Source: Merdimmobilis hominis (GTDB lineage Bacteria > Bacillota > Clostridia > Oscillospirales > Ruminococcaceae). Taken from it: a stretch of DNA of 64,000 nt. The stretch's first letter is position 1; every line of letters begins with the position of its first letter. Positions 16,226 through 26,006 of the stretch are shown here, one piece after another. The position numbers were made by a program, and so were the translations under genes. The notes under the pieces are model-generated. The model worked only from the letters and a program-made list of their open reading frames with translations, had not been told where the DNA came from and made no database searches. The stretch covers positions 1,576,298 to 1,640,297 of the forward strand of contig NZ_LT629939.1 of the NCBI RefSeq assembly GCF_900104615.1, read 5' to 3'.

Positions 16226-17098
16226 ATGGAAAAGATACTTTTGATGAGCGATTCCGCATGCGACATCCCCCGGGATTTGGAAGAGGAACTGGGCATCCGC
16301 ATCATCAACCTGCCCATCACTTATGAAGGGAAAACCCTGGAAGACCGGGTGGATTTTACCTCGGAGGAGTTTTACCAGATGCTGAATACCTGCCAGGAGC
16401 TCCCCACCACCGCGGGGGTTACCCCTATCCGCTTTCTGGAGGAATTCTGGAAGGCCAGCCAAGAGGGGTACACCCATATTCTGTATGTTTCCATCAACGG
16501 CAAGGGATCCAATACCTTAAGCAACTGCCATCTGGCCATCGAGGGACTGTTTCAAAGCCGTCCAGAACTGGCGGACAAGCTGACCATTGAGGCCATTGAC
16601 GGCAAAGCCTACTCGTTGGGGTATGGCTACCCGCTGATCAACGCCGCCAAGATGCTCAAGGAGGGGGCAACCTTCCAGCAGCTGAAAGACTATTTGGTCA
16701 AAGCCATCGACGAAAACCAGATTTTCACGACTTTCTTCACCTTGAAATTTGCCAAGCGTTCTGGCCGCCTTGGTTCCACTGCCGCCTTTGTAGGGGACCT
16801 TTTGGGGCTGCGGCCCATCGTTTCCTTCCCTGATGGGGAGAATGTGGTGCTGGAGAAGGTTCGCGGTGACAAAGGGGTGATCCACCGCATCGCTGAAATT
16901 TACCGGGATAAAGGCGAAGGCCGGGATTTTGTCATGCTCTACGGGGAGGATAAAAAGCCCGCTGACGAGCTTTGCGCCCTTATCGAGGAGATGACTGGCA
17001 AAAAGCCGGCCTATATCCTGCGCACCGGTGCCTGCATCGCCATCAACTCCGGGCCCAACATGGTGGGCATTGCTTTCCCCATCCCCGGCACCAAATAA
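16226..17098 (+). CDS. DegV-family fatty-acid-binding protein
   Basis: The 290-residue protein begins MEKILLMSDSACDIPRDL. It contains the DegV pattern: TTAGVTP, then LYVSINGKGSNTLSN, TIEAIDGKAYSLGYG, and the C-terminal TGACIAINSGPNMVGIAF. In Firmicutes these FakB-type proteins hold a fatty acid for phosphorylation by FakA, feeding phospholipid synthesis. It is cotranscribed with trmL (7-bp gap) and ends at a good terminator. Binding specificity cannot be read from the sequence. Confidence 0.9.
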   Translation: MEKILLMSDSACDIPRDLEEELGIRIINLPITYEGKTLEDRVDFTSEEFYQMLNTCQELPTTAGVTPIRFLEEFWKASQEGYTHILYVSINGKGSNTLSNCHLAIEGLFQSRPELADKLTIEAIDGKAYSLGYGYPLINAAKMLKEGATFQQLKDYLVKAIDENQIFTTFFTLKFAKRSGRLGSTAAFVGDLLGLRPIVSFPDGENVVLEKVRGDKGVIHRIAEIYRDKGEGRDFVMLYGEDKKPADELCALIEEMTGKKPAYILRTGACIAINSGPNMVGIAFPIPGTK

Positions 17099-17110
17099 AT
17101 AAGAGATGAC

Positions 17111-17145
17111 AAAAGGGAGGGTTTACCCCTCCCTTTTCCTTTTGC
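17111..17145 (+). terminator. intrinsic terminator after degV
   Basis: AAAAGGGAGG pairs with CCTCCCTTTT, followed by a T-rich tract. Confidence 0.85.
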
Positions 17146-17217
17146 TGTATATCCTATTTGGGAATTTCCCCCAATTGTTGCTGACAGCGCAGATGGGCCC
17201 CTATTCCAACGCCGCAC

Positions 17218-17246
17218 TTGAAAATGCCGGTGGAATAGGGTACAAT
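17218..17246 (+). promoter_or_regulatory. sigma-A promoter of the glycolytic operon
   Basis: TTGAAA and TACAAT are 17 bp apart, about 100 bp upstream of pgk, leaving a 5' leader in which no riboswitch was recognised. Confidence 0.65.
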
Positions 17247-17349
17247 GAATCGCAGAAGTGATCGCACTCAGCAACGTCCATCAAAGCCGGAAATAGTGCC
17301 AGCTCCCATCCGGCATCCCATAAGAATACACTGTGAAAGGTTGTGCAGC

Positions 17350-18543
17350 ATGAACGCACGGAACAAAAAAAATGTGGAGGACCTTTCCCTGAACGGCAAA
17401 CGGGTTTTGGTCCGCTGCGATTTTAACGTCCCCGTCAAAGATGGGGCCATCACCAACGACAAACGCATCCAGGAATCCCTCAAAACCATCCGGTACTTGG
17501 TTGATCAAGGGGCGCGGGTCATCCTCTGCTCCCACCTGGGCCGGCCGAAAAACGGCTATGCCGAGGAATTCTCCATGAAGCCGGTGGCCGCCCGCCTGTC
17601 GGAACTGTTGGGCCAGCCGGTGAAGATGGCAAAGGATGTTGTGGGGGAGGACGCCAAAGCCCTGGCCGCTTCCCTTCAGGACGGGGAGGTCATGCTCCTG
17701 GAAAACGTCCGTTTCCATAAGGAGGAGACCAAAAACGACCCAGAATTCTCCAAGCAGCTGGCCTCTCTGGCAGAGCTGTATGTCAACGACGCTTTCGGCA
17801 CTGCACACCGGGCCCACTCCTCCACCGCCGGGGTGGCGGACTACCTGCCCTCCGCCTGCGGCTACCTGATCCAGAAGGAGCTGGAGGTCATGGGCAAGGC
17901 GCTGGATGACCCCAAACGGCCTTTTGTAGCCATCTTGGGCGGCGCCAAAGTCTCGGATAAAATCGGTGTGATCAACAACCTATTGGATAAAGTGGACACC
18001 CTCATCATAGGGGGCGGCATGGCCTACACCTTCCTCAAAGCCAAGGGCTGTGAGATCGGTGACTCCATCTGCGAAGAAGATAAACTGGACCTGGCCAAAG
18101 AACTGATGGCCAAAGCCGAAAAGAACGGCGTGGCCCTTCTCCTGCCGGTGGACAATGTGGTGGCTGACGCTTTCTCGGCGGACGCGGCTACCAAAGTGGT
18201 CGGCTCAGAAGCAATCCCCACCGGCTGGCAGGGGCTGGATATCGGCCCCAAGACCCGGGAACTGTTTGCCAAGGCCATTGCCGGAGCGGGCACTGTGGTT
18301 TGGAACGGCCCCATGGGCGTGTTTGAGCTGAAGCCCTTTGCCGAGGGCACTTGTGCCGTGGCCAAAGCGGTGGCGGACAGCGGCTCGGTCTCCATTATCG
18401 GCGGCGGCGATTCGGCAGCGGCGGTGGAACAGCTGGGCTTTGCCGATAAAATGACCCACATTTCCACTGGCGGCGGCGCCTCCCTGGAATTCCTGGAAGG
18501 GCTGGAACTGCCCGGCATCGCCTGCCTTTCCGACCGGGACTAA
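17350..18543 (+). CDS. pgk: phosphoglycerate kinase
   Basis: The 397-residue enzyme converts 1,3-bisphosphoglycerate and ADP to 3-phosphoglycerate and ATP in glycolysis. RCDFNVP, the SHLGRP substrate loop, AKVSDK and the nucleotide-binding GGGDSAAAV are all visible. The ATG at 17350 gives the standard length and has AAAGG 9 nt upstream; the earlier in-frame ATG at 17245 lies inside the promoter -10 box. It is first in a pgk-tpiA-gpmI operon. No gapA gene precedes it. Confidence 0.97.
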   Translation: MNARNKKNVEDLSLNGKRVLVRCDFNVPVKDGAITNDKRIQESLKTIRYLVDQGARVILCSHLGRPKNGYAEEFSMKPVAARLSELLGQPVKMAKDVVGEDAKALAASLQDGEVMLLENVRFHKEETKNDPEFSKQLASLAELYVNDAFGTAHRAHSSTAGVADYLPSACGYLIQKELEVMGKALDDPKRPFVAILGGAKVSDKIGVINNLLDKVDTLIIGGGMAYTFLKAKGCEIGDSICEEDKLDLAKELMAKAEKNGVALLLPVDNVVADAFSADAATKVVGSEAIPTGWQGLDIGPKTRELFAKAIAGAGTVVWNGPMGVFELKPFAEGTCAVAKAVADSGSVSIIGGGDSAAAVEQLGFADKMTHISTGGGASLEFLEGLELPGIACLSDRD

Positions 18544-18575
18544 ACCGCATAATTCCATGTATGGGAGGAAAACCT

Positions 18576-19343
18576 ATGAACCCGAACAAGCGCAGCGCGG
18601 TCATCGCGGGCAACTGGAAGATGAACCTGACCCGCCCCCAGGCCAAAGCGCTGATTGAGGAGATAAAACCCCTGGTGGCAGGAGCCGCCTGCGGGGTGGT
18701 CCTCTGCGTTCCTTATACCGACCTGGAGACCGCCCTCTCGGCGGCTGCCGGCAGCAACATCAAAATCGGCGCCCAGAACTGCCATTGGGAGGAGTCCGGC
18801 GCCTTCACCGGGGAGATTTCCCCCGCCATGCTCACCGAGCTGGGGGCGGAATATGTCATCCTCGGCCACTCGGAGCGCCGCCAATACTTTGGCGACACCG
18901 ACGAAACAGTCAACAAGCGGCTGCTGGCCGCCTTGGAAGCCGGCCTCAAGGTCATCCTCTGCGTGGGGGAGACCCTCTCCCAACGGGAGGAGGGCAAAAC
19001 CCGGGAGGTTCTCTCCCGCCAGGCCACAGCGGCCTTAGCGGGGGTAACAGCCTCACAGCTCTCCAACATCATTGTCGCCTATGAGCCCATCTGGGCCATC
19101 GGCACCGGAAAAACCGCCACCGCTGCCCAAGCGGGTGAGGGGAACGCTGTGGTCCGCGCCACCGTCGCCGCCCTCTATGGCGGGGAGGCCGCCGAAGCTC
19201 TCACCATCCAGTACGGCGGCTCGATGAAAGCCTCCAACGCGGCCGAGCTTCTTGCCCAGCCGGATGTGGACGGCGGCCTCATCGGCGGCGCATCGCTGAA
19301 AGCGGCAGATTTCGCCGCCATTGTCCAAGCGGCATCCAGATAA
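18576..19343 (+). CDS. tpiA: triosephosphate isomerase
   Basis: The 255-residue TIM barrel interconverts dihydroxyacetone phosphate and glyceraldehyde 3-phosphate. It has NWKMN (catalytic Lys15), GHSERR (catalytic His), [14 protein letters not shown] (catalytic Glu and mobile loop 6) and the phosphate-binding YGGS and GG near the end. A GGGAGG site precedes the ATG at 18576. It lies 32 bp after pgk and 16 bp before gpmI. Confidence 0.97.
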   Translation: MNPNKRSAVIAGNWKMNLTRPQAKALIEEIKPLVAGAACGVVLCVPYTDLETALSAAAGSNIKIGAQNCHWEESGAFTGEISPAMLTELGAEYVILGHSERRQYFGDTDETVNKRLLAALEAGLKVILCVGETLSQREEGKTREVLSRQATAALAGVTASQLSNIIVAYEPIWAIGTGKTATAAQAGEGNAVVRATVAALYGGEAAEALTIQYGGSMKASNAAELLAQPDVDGGLIGGASLKAADFAAIVQAASR

Positions 19344-19359
19344 GATGGGGGAGAATTCA

Positions 19360-20874
19360 ATGAAAAAACCACTGGCCCTTGTCATACTGGATGGGTATGG
19401 CCTGGCCGATCAAACCGAAGGAAATGCGATCCGGGCGGCAAAGACCCCCAATCTGGACCGCATTTTTGCTGAAAACCCCCACACCCAGTTGCAGGCTTCC
19501 GGCCTGGCTGTGGGCCTGCCGGAGGGGCAGATGGGCAACTCCGAGGTGGGGCACACCAACATGGGCGCGGGCCGGGTCGTCTACCAAGAGCTGACCCGTA
19601 TCACAAAATCCATAAAGGACGGGGATTTTTACCAGAATCCCGTCCTCCTCGCGGGAGTCCGGGCCTGTAAGGAGGGGGATAAAGCCCTCCACCTGCTGGG
19701 CCTCCTCTCGGACGGCGGGGTTCACAGCCACCTTTCCCACCTGTTGGGCCTCATCGAGCTGGCCAAGCGGGAGGGGCTTGAGAAGGTCTATGTCCACGCC
19801 TTTTTGGACGGGCGGGATGTGCCGCCTCACACTGCCGGCATCTACCTGAAAAAGCTGGTGGAGGGGATGGAAGCCATCGGGGTAGGGAAGCTGGCCACCT
19901 TCATGGGCCGCTATTACGCCATGGACCGGGACAACCGCTGGGAGCGGGTGGAGCGGGCCTATGCCGCCATGGTCTATGGGGAAGGCAGCTACAACCCCGA
20001 TTATGAGGATGCTCTGGAAAAATCCTATAAAAAAGAGATTACCGATGAATTTGTGGAGCCCACCGTCTGCGACCAGCAGGGGATGATCCGGGAAGGGGAC
20101 ACGGTGGTATTTTTCAACTTCCGCCCCGACCGCGCCCGGGAGATCACCCGCGCTTTGGTGGACCCGGAATTTACTGGTTTTAACCGGAGATTGGGGTATT
20201 TCCCTCTCCATTACATCTGCATGACCCAGTACGACGCCACCATGCCGGGGGTTCAAATTGCCTTTCCGCCGCAAAAGCTGGAAAACACCTTGGGGGAATA
20301 CCTCTCCGCCCACGGCAAACGGCAGCTGCGCATCGCCGAGACCGAGAAGTATGCCCACGTCACCTTTTTCTTCAACGGTGGGGTGGAGGCGGTCTATCCT
20401 GGTGAGGACCGGGTACTGATCCCCTCTCCCAAGGTAGCCACCTACGATTTGCAGCCGGAGATGAGCGCCTTTGCCGTCACGGAAGAGGCCCTGCGCCGCA
20501 TCGACAGCGGGGAGTATGACGTCATCATCCTCAACTATGCCAACTGCGATATGGTGGGTCACACCGGTGTGTATGAAGCCGCAGTCAAAGCGGTGGAAGC
20601 GGTGGATGCCTGTGTCGGCCAGCTGGTGGACCACCTTTTGAAGGCTGGAGGAGCTGCCCTTATCACAGCGGACCACGGAAACGCAGACCAGATGATGGCT
20701 GAAGATGGCAGCCCGTTTACCGCTCACACCACCAACCCGGTGCCCTTTGTCGCGGCGGGGATTTCCCGCGGCCTGCGGGAGGGTGGAATCCTGGCGGACA
20801 TCGCCCCCACCATGTTGGAGCTGCTGGAACTCCCCCAGCCCACCGAGATGACCGGTCGGTCTCTGCTGCAATAA
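19360..20874 (+). CDS. gpmI: 2,3-bisphosphoglycerate-independent phosphoglycerate mutase
   Basis: The 504-residue metalloenzyme interconverts 3- and 2-phosphoglycerate. The metal-binding Asp lies in LDGYG, the catalytic Ser61 in GNSEVGHTN, with [16 protein letters not shown] and the C-terminal [10 protein letters not shown] metal residues all present. The ATG at 19360 has GGGGGAG upstream. It is last gene of the glycolytic operon; no clear terminator follows. Confidence 0.97.
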   Translation: MKKPLALVILDGYGLADQTEGNAIRAAKTPNLDRIFAENPHTQLQASGLAVGLPEGQMGNSEVGHTNMGAGRVVYQELTRITKSIKDGDFYQNPVLLAGVRACKEGDKALHLLGLLSDGGVHSHLSHLLGLIELAKREGLEKVYVHAFLDGRDVPPHTAGIYLKKLVEGMEAIGVGKLATFMGRYYAMDRDNRWERVERAYAAMVYGEGSYNPDYEDALEKSYKKEITDEFVEPTVCDQQGMIREGDTVVFFNFRPDRAREITRALVDPEFTGFNRRLGYFPLHYICMTQYDATMPGVQIAFPPQKLENTLGEYLSAHGKRQLRIAETEKYAHVTFFFNGGVEAVYPGEDRVLIPSPKVATYDLQPEMSAFAVTEEALRRIDSGEYDVIILNYANCDMVGHTGVYEAAVKAVEAVDACVGQLVDHLLKAGGAALITADHGNADQMMAEDGSPFTAHTTNPVPFVAAGISRGLREGGILADIAPTMLELLELPQPTEMTGRSLLQ

Positions 20875-20928
20875 GGAAAATCTCTCCATTTGTTCACAAA
20901 TTAGCGGTCAATCTTTCACAAAGGTGTA

Positions 20929-20957
20929 TTGTACTTTCAAAAAAAGGGTATTATACT
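20929..20957 (+). promoter_or_regulatory. sigma-A promoter for the small membrane protein gene
   Basis: TTGTAC and TATACT with a 17-bp spacer, about 60 bp before the start at 21017. Confidence 0.6.
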
Positions 20958-21016
20958 AAAAACAGTATTCATCATCTGCCGTGGCCGTCCGCCCGGCATA
21001 GACGGGAGGAAATACC

Positions 21017-21283
21017 ATGAAAAAAGGTTATCTCATATCCATTATTGCGCTTTTGGTCGCCCTGGTGGGCGTTGTAGTGGCCCTTGCCGCCTACTTTAAA
21101 CGGAAAAACGATGCCCTTTGTGACGAGTACGGCGACGACCTGCTGGGCGCAGAGCCTGATGACCTGGACTACTATTCCACCCAGGTGGAGCCCAGCTGTG
21201 AAGAAGAGGAAGCCCAAGCGGAAGTGCCCGCTGAGGAGCCTGCTTCTGGGGATGAGGAGCCGGTAGCCAACATAGAAGAATAG
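21017..21283 (+). CDS. small single-span membrane protein with acidic tail
   Basis: The 88-residue protein has MKKGYLISIIALLVALVGVV as one N-terminal membrane helix, a short basic anchor (FKRKND) and a strongly acidic tail rich in Glu, Asp and Pro. A GGGAGG site precedes the ATG. The layout suggests a membrane-anchored protein with the tail in the cytoplasm. No family is recognised. Confidence 0.65.
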   Translation: MKKGYLISIIALLVALVGVVVALAAYFKRKNDALCDEYGDDLLGAEPDDLDYYSTQVEPSCEEEEAQAEVPAEEPASGDEEPVANIEE

Positions 21284-21320
21284 TCTCAAGAAAAAGTTCG
21301 ATAGCATCTGAAAAAACTTC

Positions 21321-21349
21321 TTGACAATCTCTGCTCGCTGTGGTATTCT
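21321..21349 (+). promoter_or_regulatory. promoter of the tRNA-fMet locus
   Basis: TTGACA and TATTCT, 17-bp spacer, ends 35 bp before the truncated tRNA copy and 129 bp before the intact tRNA. Confidence 0.7.
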
Positions 21350-21384
21350 ATATAGGCACCCAAAGAGAGTGCTTAATACAATAT

Positions 21385-21443
21385 CGCGGAGTGGAGCAGT
21401 TCGGTAGCTCGTCGGGCTCATAACGAACCCACTTTCGCAACAA
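21385..21443 (+). pseudogene. truncated initiator tRNA copy
   Basis: Bases 21385-21424 match the first 40 bases of the intact tRNA-fMet downstream at 39 of 40 positions, through the anticodon loop (CTCATAA). The sequence then diverges to GAACCCACTTTCGCAACAA. The T arm is lost, though a CGCAACAA end resembles the CGCAACCA acceptor end. It lies nearest the promoter and is probably a relic of an integration event at this tRNA. Confidence 0.75.
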
Positions 21444-21478
21444 AATTCGAGAGCGCACAACTAAATAATTCGGTATTC

Positions 21479-21555
<77 letters not shown>

Positions 21556-21599
21556 ATACCGCTCTACAAGCGGCTTTGTGCCACTTATAGAGCACCAGG

Positions 21600-21658
21600 A
21601 TCTGGGGAGTGAATTTTTCGTTTCGAGACGAATGGGTTCACTCCTCAGATTTTGTTTG
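21600..21658. terminator. long hairpin after the tRNA, at the edge of the mobile element
   Basis: ATCTGGGGAGTGAA and TTCACTCCTCAGAT form a 14-bp stem with one mismatch, enclosing a second small stem (TTCGT/ACGAA), followed by TTTTGTTTG. It may terminate the tRNA transcript and could also be part of the integrase arm-site region. Confidence 0.55.
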
Positions 21659-21741
21659 TCCATAAAAAAATGATCTCGTTGCGCTGCCGGCCCCAGATTA
21701 CCACGGGATATTACCTTTGACCGTTCGCGCAACATCTTCAC

Positions 21742-23454
21742 TTAAAAGCTGTCCATCAAACACTTCTTTCGCTGTTCCGCACCATGGGAATAGCGCAAAG
21801 TTGTTGATTTATCGGCATGGCCTACGATTTCAGAAATGGATGGCAGATCTTCCGGATGCCTCTGAACCATTTCTGTGATAAAACTATGCCGTGTAGAATG
21901 AACAGTGACATTCTTTACGCCGCAGCTTTCCAAAAAACGCTTGAAGTGCGTATCAAATGTCTTGGGGTCATAGGGCCTAAGCAAAGGAGTTACCAATAGA
22001 AAGTTCTCCGTACCATGATTTGGGCAGTGGTCAACGCTGTAACCTAAAAGCCGCTCCTGGTAGGCGATCAATCTTCTGACGCACTCCTTCACCTGGGACC
22101 CGACCGGGAATTCCCGGATTGACGAGTCTGTTTTTGGCGGGCCTAAATAAAGGCCCGTTTTGTTTTTCTTCTTTGCCCAAGTGTCTACTCGCTGATAGTC
22201 CGGCGCCTGCTGTGCGTTGGGATGTTCCATTCGAGTAAGGGATTTTTCAATCCGGAAAAAACCAATGTTAGATCCGATTTGCCCAAGCTGCAAACCCAGC
22301 AGCTCCCCTTTCCGCATCCCTGTGCGCAGAAGGATCACAACGGCCCAGCCGATGGGGGAGTCAGATTCCATCCCTCTCTCCACCAGTAAGTTTTCCTGCT
22401 CTTCGGTGATAAGAGGGATTGCTTTCGCCCGGTGAAACTTCAGTTCCACTTCTCTGGCCGGATTGTGATCTATGAGTTTTTTGGGATTTACCGCATAGTT
22501 CAGTGCCTTTTTGAGCATATTCCGCATGTCGGTAAGAGTTTTATGGGATAAACCGCCCTCTTTTCCATCGGCCCGGCCGGAACAGGCTTTCAAATCAAAG
22601 AAACCCTGCAGCATTTCGGTTGTCACTTCCTGAAGCCGGCGTTCACCGAAATGGGGAAGGAAATGGGCCTGGATATACATGCGGTACTTCTTTTTTGTGC
22701 TGGGCCGGAGGCTGGTTTTCCCGGCATGGTCCAGCCAGGACATCAAATAACCGCAAAAAGTATCCTTGTTCTTTCCCACAAACGTACCATTGTCGATGGC
22801 GACTTGGATAGCCCGGAGTTTCTTCCGGGCCTCTTTTTCTGTGTGCGCATAAACGCTTTCTGTGCGGCCTTTCAAACAATAACGGCCTTCATAAAAGCCT
22901 TCCTTCCTCAACCGCACCCCATCGCGGAAGGGCCCATGCTTTTCGCCTTTTGGCAGCGTGTGCGAACCGTGGAACCTTCCAGCTGGGAATCCGGCTGCTT
23001 TCAGGATCTCATCCAGGCTTTCTTCCGAATTGGTAAATGCGCCCTGCTGCACGGCTTGTTCAAAAGCGCGGTATTTTGCCTTCGCCTCCTCTTCAGAGAC
23101 GGCGCCGATCCGATACTTCTTTCCCTGGACGCGCATCGCAACGCGCCAGGAATTAGGGGAATTGCGGTTGATGTTATAAGAACTGATCGCCGCCGGCAGC
23201 TCTCTCAGAACCCCGGCCGGGTAGCCGTTTTCCTTCAAGTAAAGATCCAAAAGGTCTTTGGAGCCGTCGAACGACTCTTTTTGGGCAAATTGAAGCGCAA
23301 GATTCAACTTCTTCGTTGCCTCATCACGGGATATTGCTTGCATAAACAGGCGCTTTCCGTGATGAGAAAAGCTGGCTTGCCAAACGCCATTGGCGTATCG
23401 GCGAATATTCCCTGTCCCCTTTTTACGGGGTAATTCTCCCGTAGATCCTTGCAT
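21742..23454 (-). CDS. tyrosine integrase of the mobile element
   Basis: The 570-residue tyrosine recombinase catalyses insertion and excision at the adjacent tRNA. The catalytic set is RTGMRKGE (Arg I), HSTRHSF (HxxRH), GHADK and the nucleophile in LRYSHG. The core-binding domain (KYRMYIQAHFLPHFGERRL) lies before it. The N-terminal third holds three related arm-type units, each a NGVWQAS- or GFYEGRY-like strand set followed by a helix (DEATKKLNLA, EEEAKAKYRA, EKEARKKLRA). The ATG at 23454 has GGGAGGAACAGTT upstream; a start at 23508 lacks this. The 3' end faces the tRNA. Confidence 0.93.
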   Translation of the reverse strand: MQGSTGELPRKKGTGNIRRYANGVWQASFSHHGKRLFMQAISRDEATKKLNLALQFAQKESFDGSKDLLDLYLKENGYPAGVLRELPAAISSYNINRNSPNSWRVAMRVQGKKYRIGAVSEEEAKAKYRAFEQAVQQGAFTNSEESLDEILKAAGFPAGRFHGSHTLPKGEKHGPFRDGVRLRKEGFYEGRYCLKGRTESVYAHTEKEARKKLRAIQVAIDNGTFVGKNKDTFCGYLMSWLDHAGKTSLRPSTKKKYRMYIQAHFLPHFGERRLQEVTTEMLQGFFDLKACSGRADGKEGGLSHKTLTDMRNMLKKALNYAVNPKKLIDHNPAREVELKFHRAKAIPLITEEQENLLVERGMESDSPIGWAVVILLRTGMRKGELLGLQLGQIGSNIGFFRIEKSLTRMEHPNAQQAPDYQRVDTWAKKKNKTGLYLGPPKTDSSIREFPVGSQVKECVRRLIAYQERLLGYSVDHCPNHGTENFLLVTPLLRPYDPKTFDTHFKRFLESCGVKNVTVHSTRHSFITEMVQRHPEDLPSISEIVGHADKSTTLRYSHGAEQRKKCLMDSF

Positions 23455-23532
23455 AACTGTTCCTCCCTTCTGATCTCGGGACAAACAAAAACTCGCCTGG
23501 CAAATCATTCAGCTGTAAAACGGGTGTGAATA

Positions 23533-23811
23533 TTATACGCCTTCACATTCCATTTCGTCCAGCTGCTTTTTGCACAAGCGAGCCGCGTACCATTTGGTAA
23601 ATACGCTTTTGGGAACCAGGATAAACTTGCTGTCTGGAACCGTTATAGCAGGAAAATCCTCTGATTTCAGAAGTTTGTAGGCTGTCCCCAAGCTGACCCC
23701 CATGTACTGAGAAATATGCTTGGCCTGAAGGGTGGGGGGATAGCTTTCTAAATCCGCTTCGATCAAGTTGACCATTTCTTCGTATAATGGCTTTTCATTC
23801 TCAGTGTTCAT
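23533..23811 (-). CDS. excisionase-like helix-turn-helix protein
   Basis: The 92-residue protein has a winged-helix excisionase pattern (LQAKHISQYMGVSLGTAYKLL followed by FPAITVPDSKFILVPKSVFTKW; pieces of one domain). It is encoded directly upstream of the integrase, as usual for the factor that bends attachment sites and drives excision. A regulatory role for int is an alternative. Confidence 0.75.
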   Translation of the reverse strand: MNTENEKPLYEEMVNLIEADLESYPPTLQAKHISQYMGVSLGTAYKLLKSEDFPAITVPDSKFILVPKSVFTKWYAARLCKKQLDEMECEGV

Positions 23812-23826
23812 CTTTTCTCACCTCTT

Positions 23827-24840
23827 TTACCTTGAAAGTCTGGAAAGGCCCTGCAAAAGCGTCTCGACAGACTGAATGGCTTGCTGCAATCCTTGCCGCC
23901 ACCGCTTTCGCTCTATGCCTTTCAGCGCCAATTCGTTGACGCAAAGGTCCTGAATTTTGATAAGGCTGCCGTGGATGTCTGTAAGCAGCTCCTGTGCCTG
24001 CAAGGATCCGCTCCGGCTGGGGGGAAGTGAGAAATACTTTTTTGCGGCCTCCCTTACAGATGCGGTTTCTTTGCACACAGCCTTTTTCTTCTTCGTTGCT
24101 GAGCTACACAGCCGTTCGCTCTGGAGCAGAACCTGTTCCAGTTCTTTCTGCCGGAAAACAGGTGCCTGGTTATTGTAAGATAACCGCCCATTTACCGGTT
24201 CATAGATTACCAATCTGGATTTTGGAAGCTGGTTGTTACGGAGTGCGTTCAGATATTGCTGCTCGGAATAGACCTGGTATGGGATTTCGCCTTCTATCAT
24301 TTTTTGCCGAAGGTTTTGATACCGGCACTGATCCCTGTATCTGCAGCTATTTGAACAGGACTGCACATGGATCAAATTTTTGGTAGAACGGTCCAAACCC
24401 TGAGTGGTAAGGCGCCGTTCCAATTTGTCGGAAAGATCATGCCCATTTGCTTTTGCATTTTTGAGGCGTTTAATGCACACATAGCAGTCTGCAGATTCTT
24501 TTACCGCAAGCCGTGTGGAAGCGAGATAGCCGAGATCCCGCAGGCAGTCCAAAAGGCGCTGCAATTTTTCCGCATTCGCTTTTTGAGTTTTCTGGCTGCA
24601 TACCAGGATCACCGTTGCAGGAGCTTTTTGACAACATTTTACGCCGATGATTGTAGCAATCGTTCCTGCCAGTAAATCCCTGGCAGGGCGCTCAAACCGG
24701 CTCTCTGACATTGCAGGAAGCATCGGCCGAGCCGATTCCAAAACCGGAAGAAGATCGGAATACCCCTGCTTTTGCACTTCCTGAACCAGATTTTCCAAAA
24801 TAAGTTCAGGTGTAAGGCCTTTCTTCCTGGTTTTGGGCAT
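23827..24840 (-). CDS. unknown 337-residue element protein with Cys cluster
   Basis: No family is recognised. A helical, basic protein begins MPKTRKKGLTPELILENLV. The central CSNSCRYRDQCRY motif, followed by RLVIYEP, recalls the spacing of four-cysteine iron-sulfur or zinc sites in nucleic-acid enzymes, but helicase motifs are absent. The C-terminal 60 residues look coiled. It lies 15 bp upstream of the excisionase-like gene and is probably cotranscribed with the recombination module. An accessory factor for excision or replication is a guess. Confidence 0.6.
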   Translation of the reverse strand: MPKTRKKGLTPELILENLVQEVQKQGYSDLLPVLESARPMLPAMSESRFERPARDLLAGTIATIIGVKCCQKAPATVILVCSQKTQKANAEKLQRLLDCLRDLGYLASTRLAVKESADCYVCIKRLKNAKANGHDLSDKLERRLTTQGLDRSTKNLIHVQSCSNSCRYRDQCRYQNLRQKMIEGEIPYQVYSEQQYLNALRNNQLPKSRLVIYEPVNGRLSYNNQAPVFRQKELEQVLLQSERLCSSATKKKKAVCKETASVREAAKKYFSLPPSRSGSLQAQELLTDIHGSLIKIQDLCVNELALKGIERKRWRQGLQQAIQSVETLLQGLSRLSR

Positions 24841-25353
24841 ATAGCTTTCTCCTTCCGCTGTGTAATTACGCTTTATAGCACAGAACTGCAGCCAAACGTA
24901 TTTGGCTGCAGATACTCTGCCATAAAGCAGATGTTAAACCTATGAATGTCCCCTCTGAGACTTTACCGAACTCCAGGGCGGGGACCCTGGAAAACCACCC
25001 TTCTCTTGGTCGCTGGCCAATGCTCAGACTCATAACACCGGGCACCGGATCCGCACTCTGCCATTATCCAATGGCTGTGGTCCGAACCGCTGATGTTCTC
25101 GAATTTCCAACATCGAGCTGCCTCTCGCTGTGACGCCGCCGGGCAGAAGTAACTTTAAAAACCTCCCCCATTGTCATCGCGCACGGCCAGCGACGGCCGT
25201 TCCAAGGACGATCAACAGGCTCAATGAGCGCCTAGACTGTCCTCATCGCTTACCCACTCCCGGGCTGGGGGAATCTTCAAGGTGGCGAGGTCGTATGCGG
25301 TTTTCAAAGTGCAGCTATATTACCAACCTCCTAAAAGAGGCTGATAGCGATAT
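24841..25353. other. 513-bp GC-rich gap with many inverted repeats, no gene seen
   Basis: No coding frame with a ribosome site is supported. Several strong hairpins are visible, including CCAGGG/CCCTGG near 24974-24993 and a perfect palindrome at 24888-24913 (CTGCAGCCAAA/TTTGGCTGCAG). The composition is clearly more GC-rich than the AT-rich intergenic DNA just to the right. A structured RNA, an origin of transfer or a replication origin would each fit; no known RNA family was recognised. Confidence 0.45.
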
Positions 25354-25632
25354 TTATAGGGATGTATCTTGCAATGCCATTTCCCGTGCAGCTTCCATAG
25401 ATGCTTCGGGGAAAAGCTCATCCAGCGTCAAATGAGGCGCCAGAGTATCCCTGAGAATCAGGCAGTCTTGCATTGTTAAGTTGCTGCCATCACTTTTCTG
25501 CAAACGGCGTGAGAGAGTGTCGGCTTTTACATCACAGATCAGCGCCAGTTCTTTGAGCGTGTATCCCTGGATGACTGCGACCTTTATGATCGTCTTATAA
25601 AAATACTTGTCAAAATCAACTTTTCTTGTCAT
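25354..25632 (-). CDS. HTH regulator, Cro/C1-like
   Basis: The 92-residue protein has YTLKELALICDVKADTLSRRLQ as a clear helix-turn-helix and LTMQDCLILRDTLAPHLTLDELF after it. The ATG at 25632 has GGGAGGCTTAT upstream; an extension to 25737 runs into AT-rich promoter DNA and is not favoured. It is divergent from a second HTH gene across a 340-bp AT-rich gap, a layout typical of a control switch. Confidence 0.7.
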   Translation of the reverse strand: MTRKVDFDKYFYKTIIKVAVIQGYTLKELALICDVKADTLSRRLQKSDGSNLTMQDCLILRDTLAPHLTLDELFPEASMEAAREMALQDTSL

Positions 25633-25974
25633 ATAAGCCTCCCGTTTCAAGCCTTTGGACGCCTTTGGAATCGCAACAATGTTTTGCAAATTTACAAAAT
25701 CTAATTTTCTAAAAAAATTAAATTTTTTGGCATCCAAAACCCGTAATAAAAAGGAGAACTCCTTGTAAATACGATTTTATAGCGTATTAGCAGAAATGTC
25801 AACTATTGCAAATCTCGCAATCTGTTAAATTAAAACCCTATATTCGCAAAATTATAAATATAAAATTCAACTAAAATTTTGTTATTTAATTAAAAAACAG
25901 CCGTGTTTTCGCTTGAAGTAACTATATAATTCTGTTATAATGAAATCGGATAGATTTTCAAAGAAGGGGTTTTT
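25633..25974. promoter_or_regulatory. divergent AT-rich control region
   Basis: No gene is present. A sigma-A promoter reads right (TTGAAG at 25913-25918, 17 bp, TATAAT at 25936-25941). The rest is over 70 percent A/T by eye with repeated AAATTT/AATTTT tracts that could bind the HTH proteins on either side. Confidence 0.6.
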
Positions 25975-26006
25975 ATGTCGCTTTCAGAGAAAGAAGTATT
26001 TTTTCT

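Noticed and set aside
19357-20889. A 510-codon frame antisense to gpmI
   Set aside because: gpmI is fully supported by catalytic motifs; the antisense frame arises from GC-rich third positions.
24900-25350. RNase P RNA, tmRNA or a group II intron
   Set aside because: Signature sequences of these RNAs were looked for and not found.
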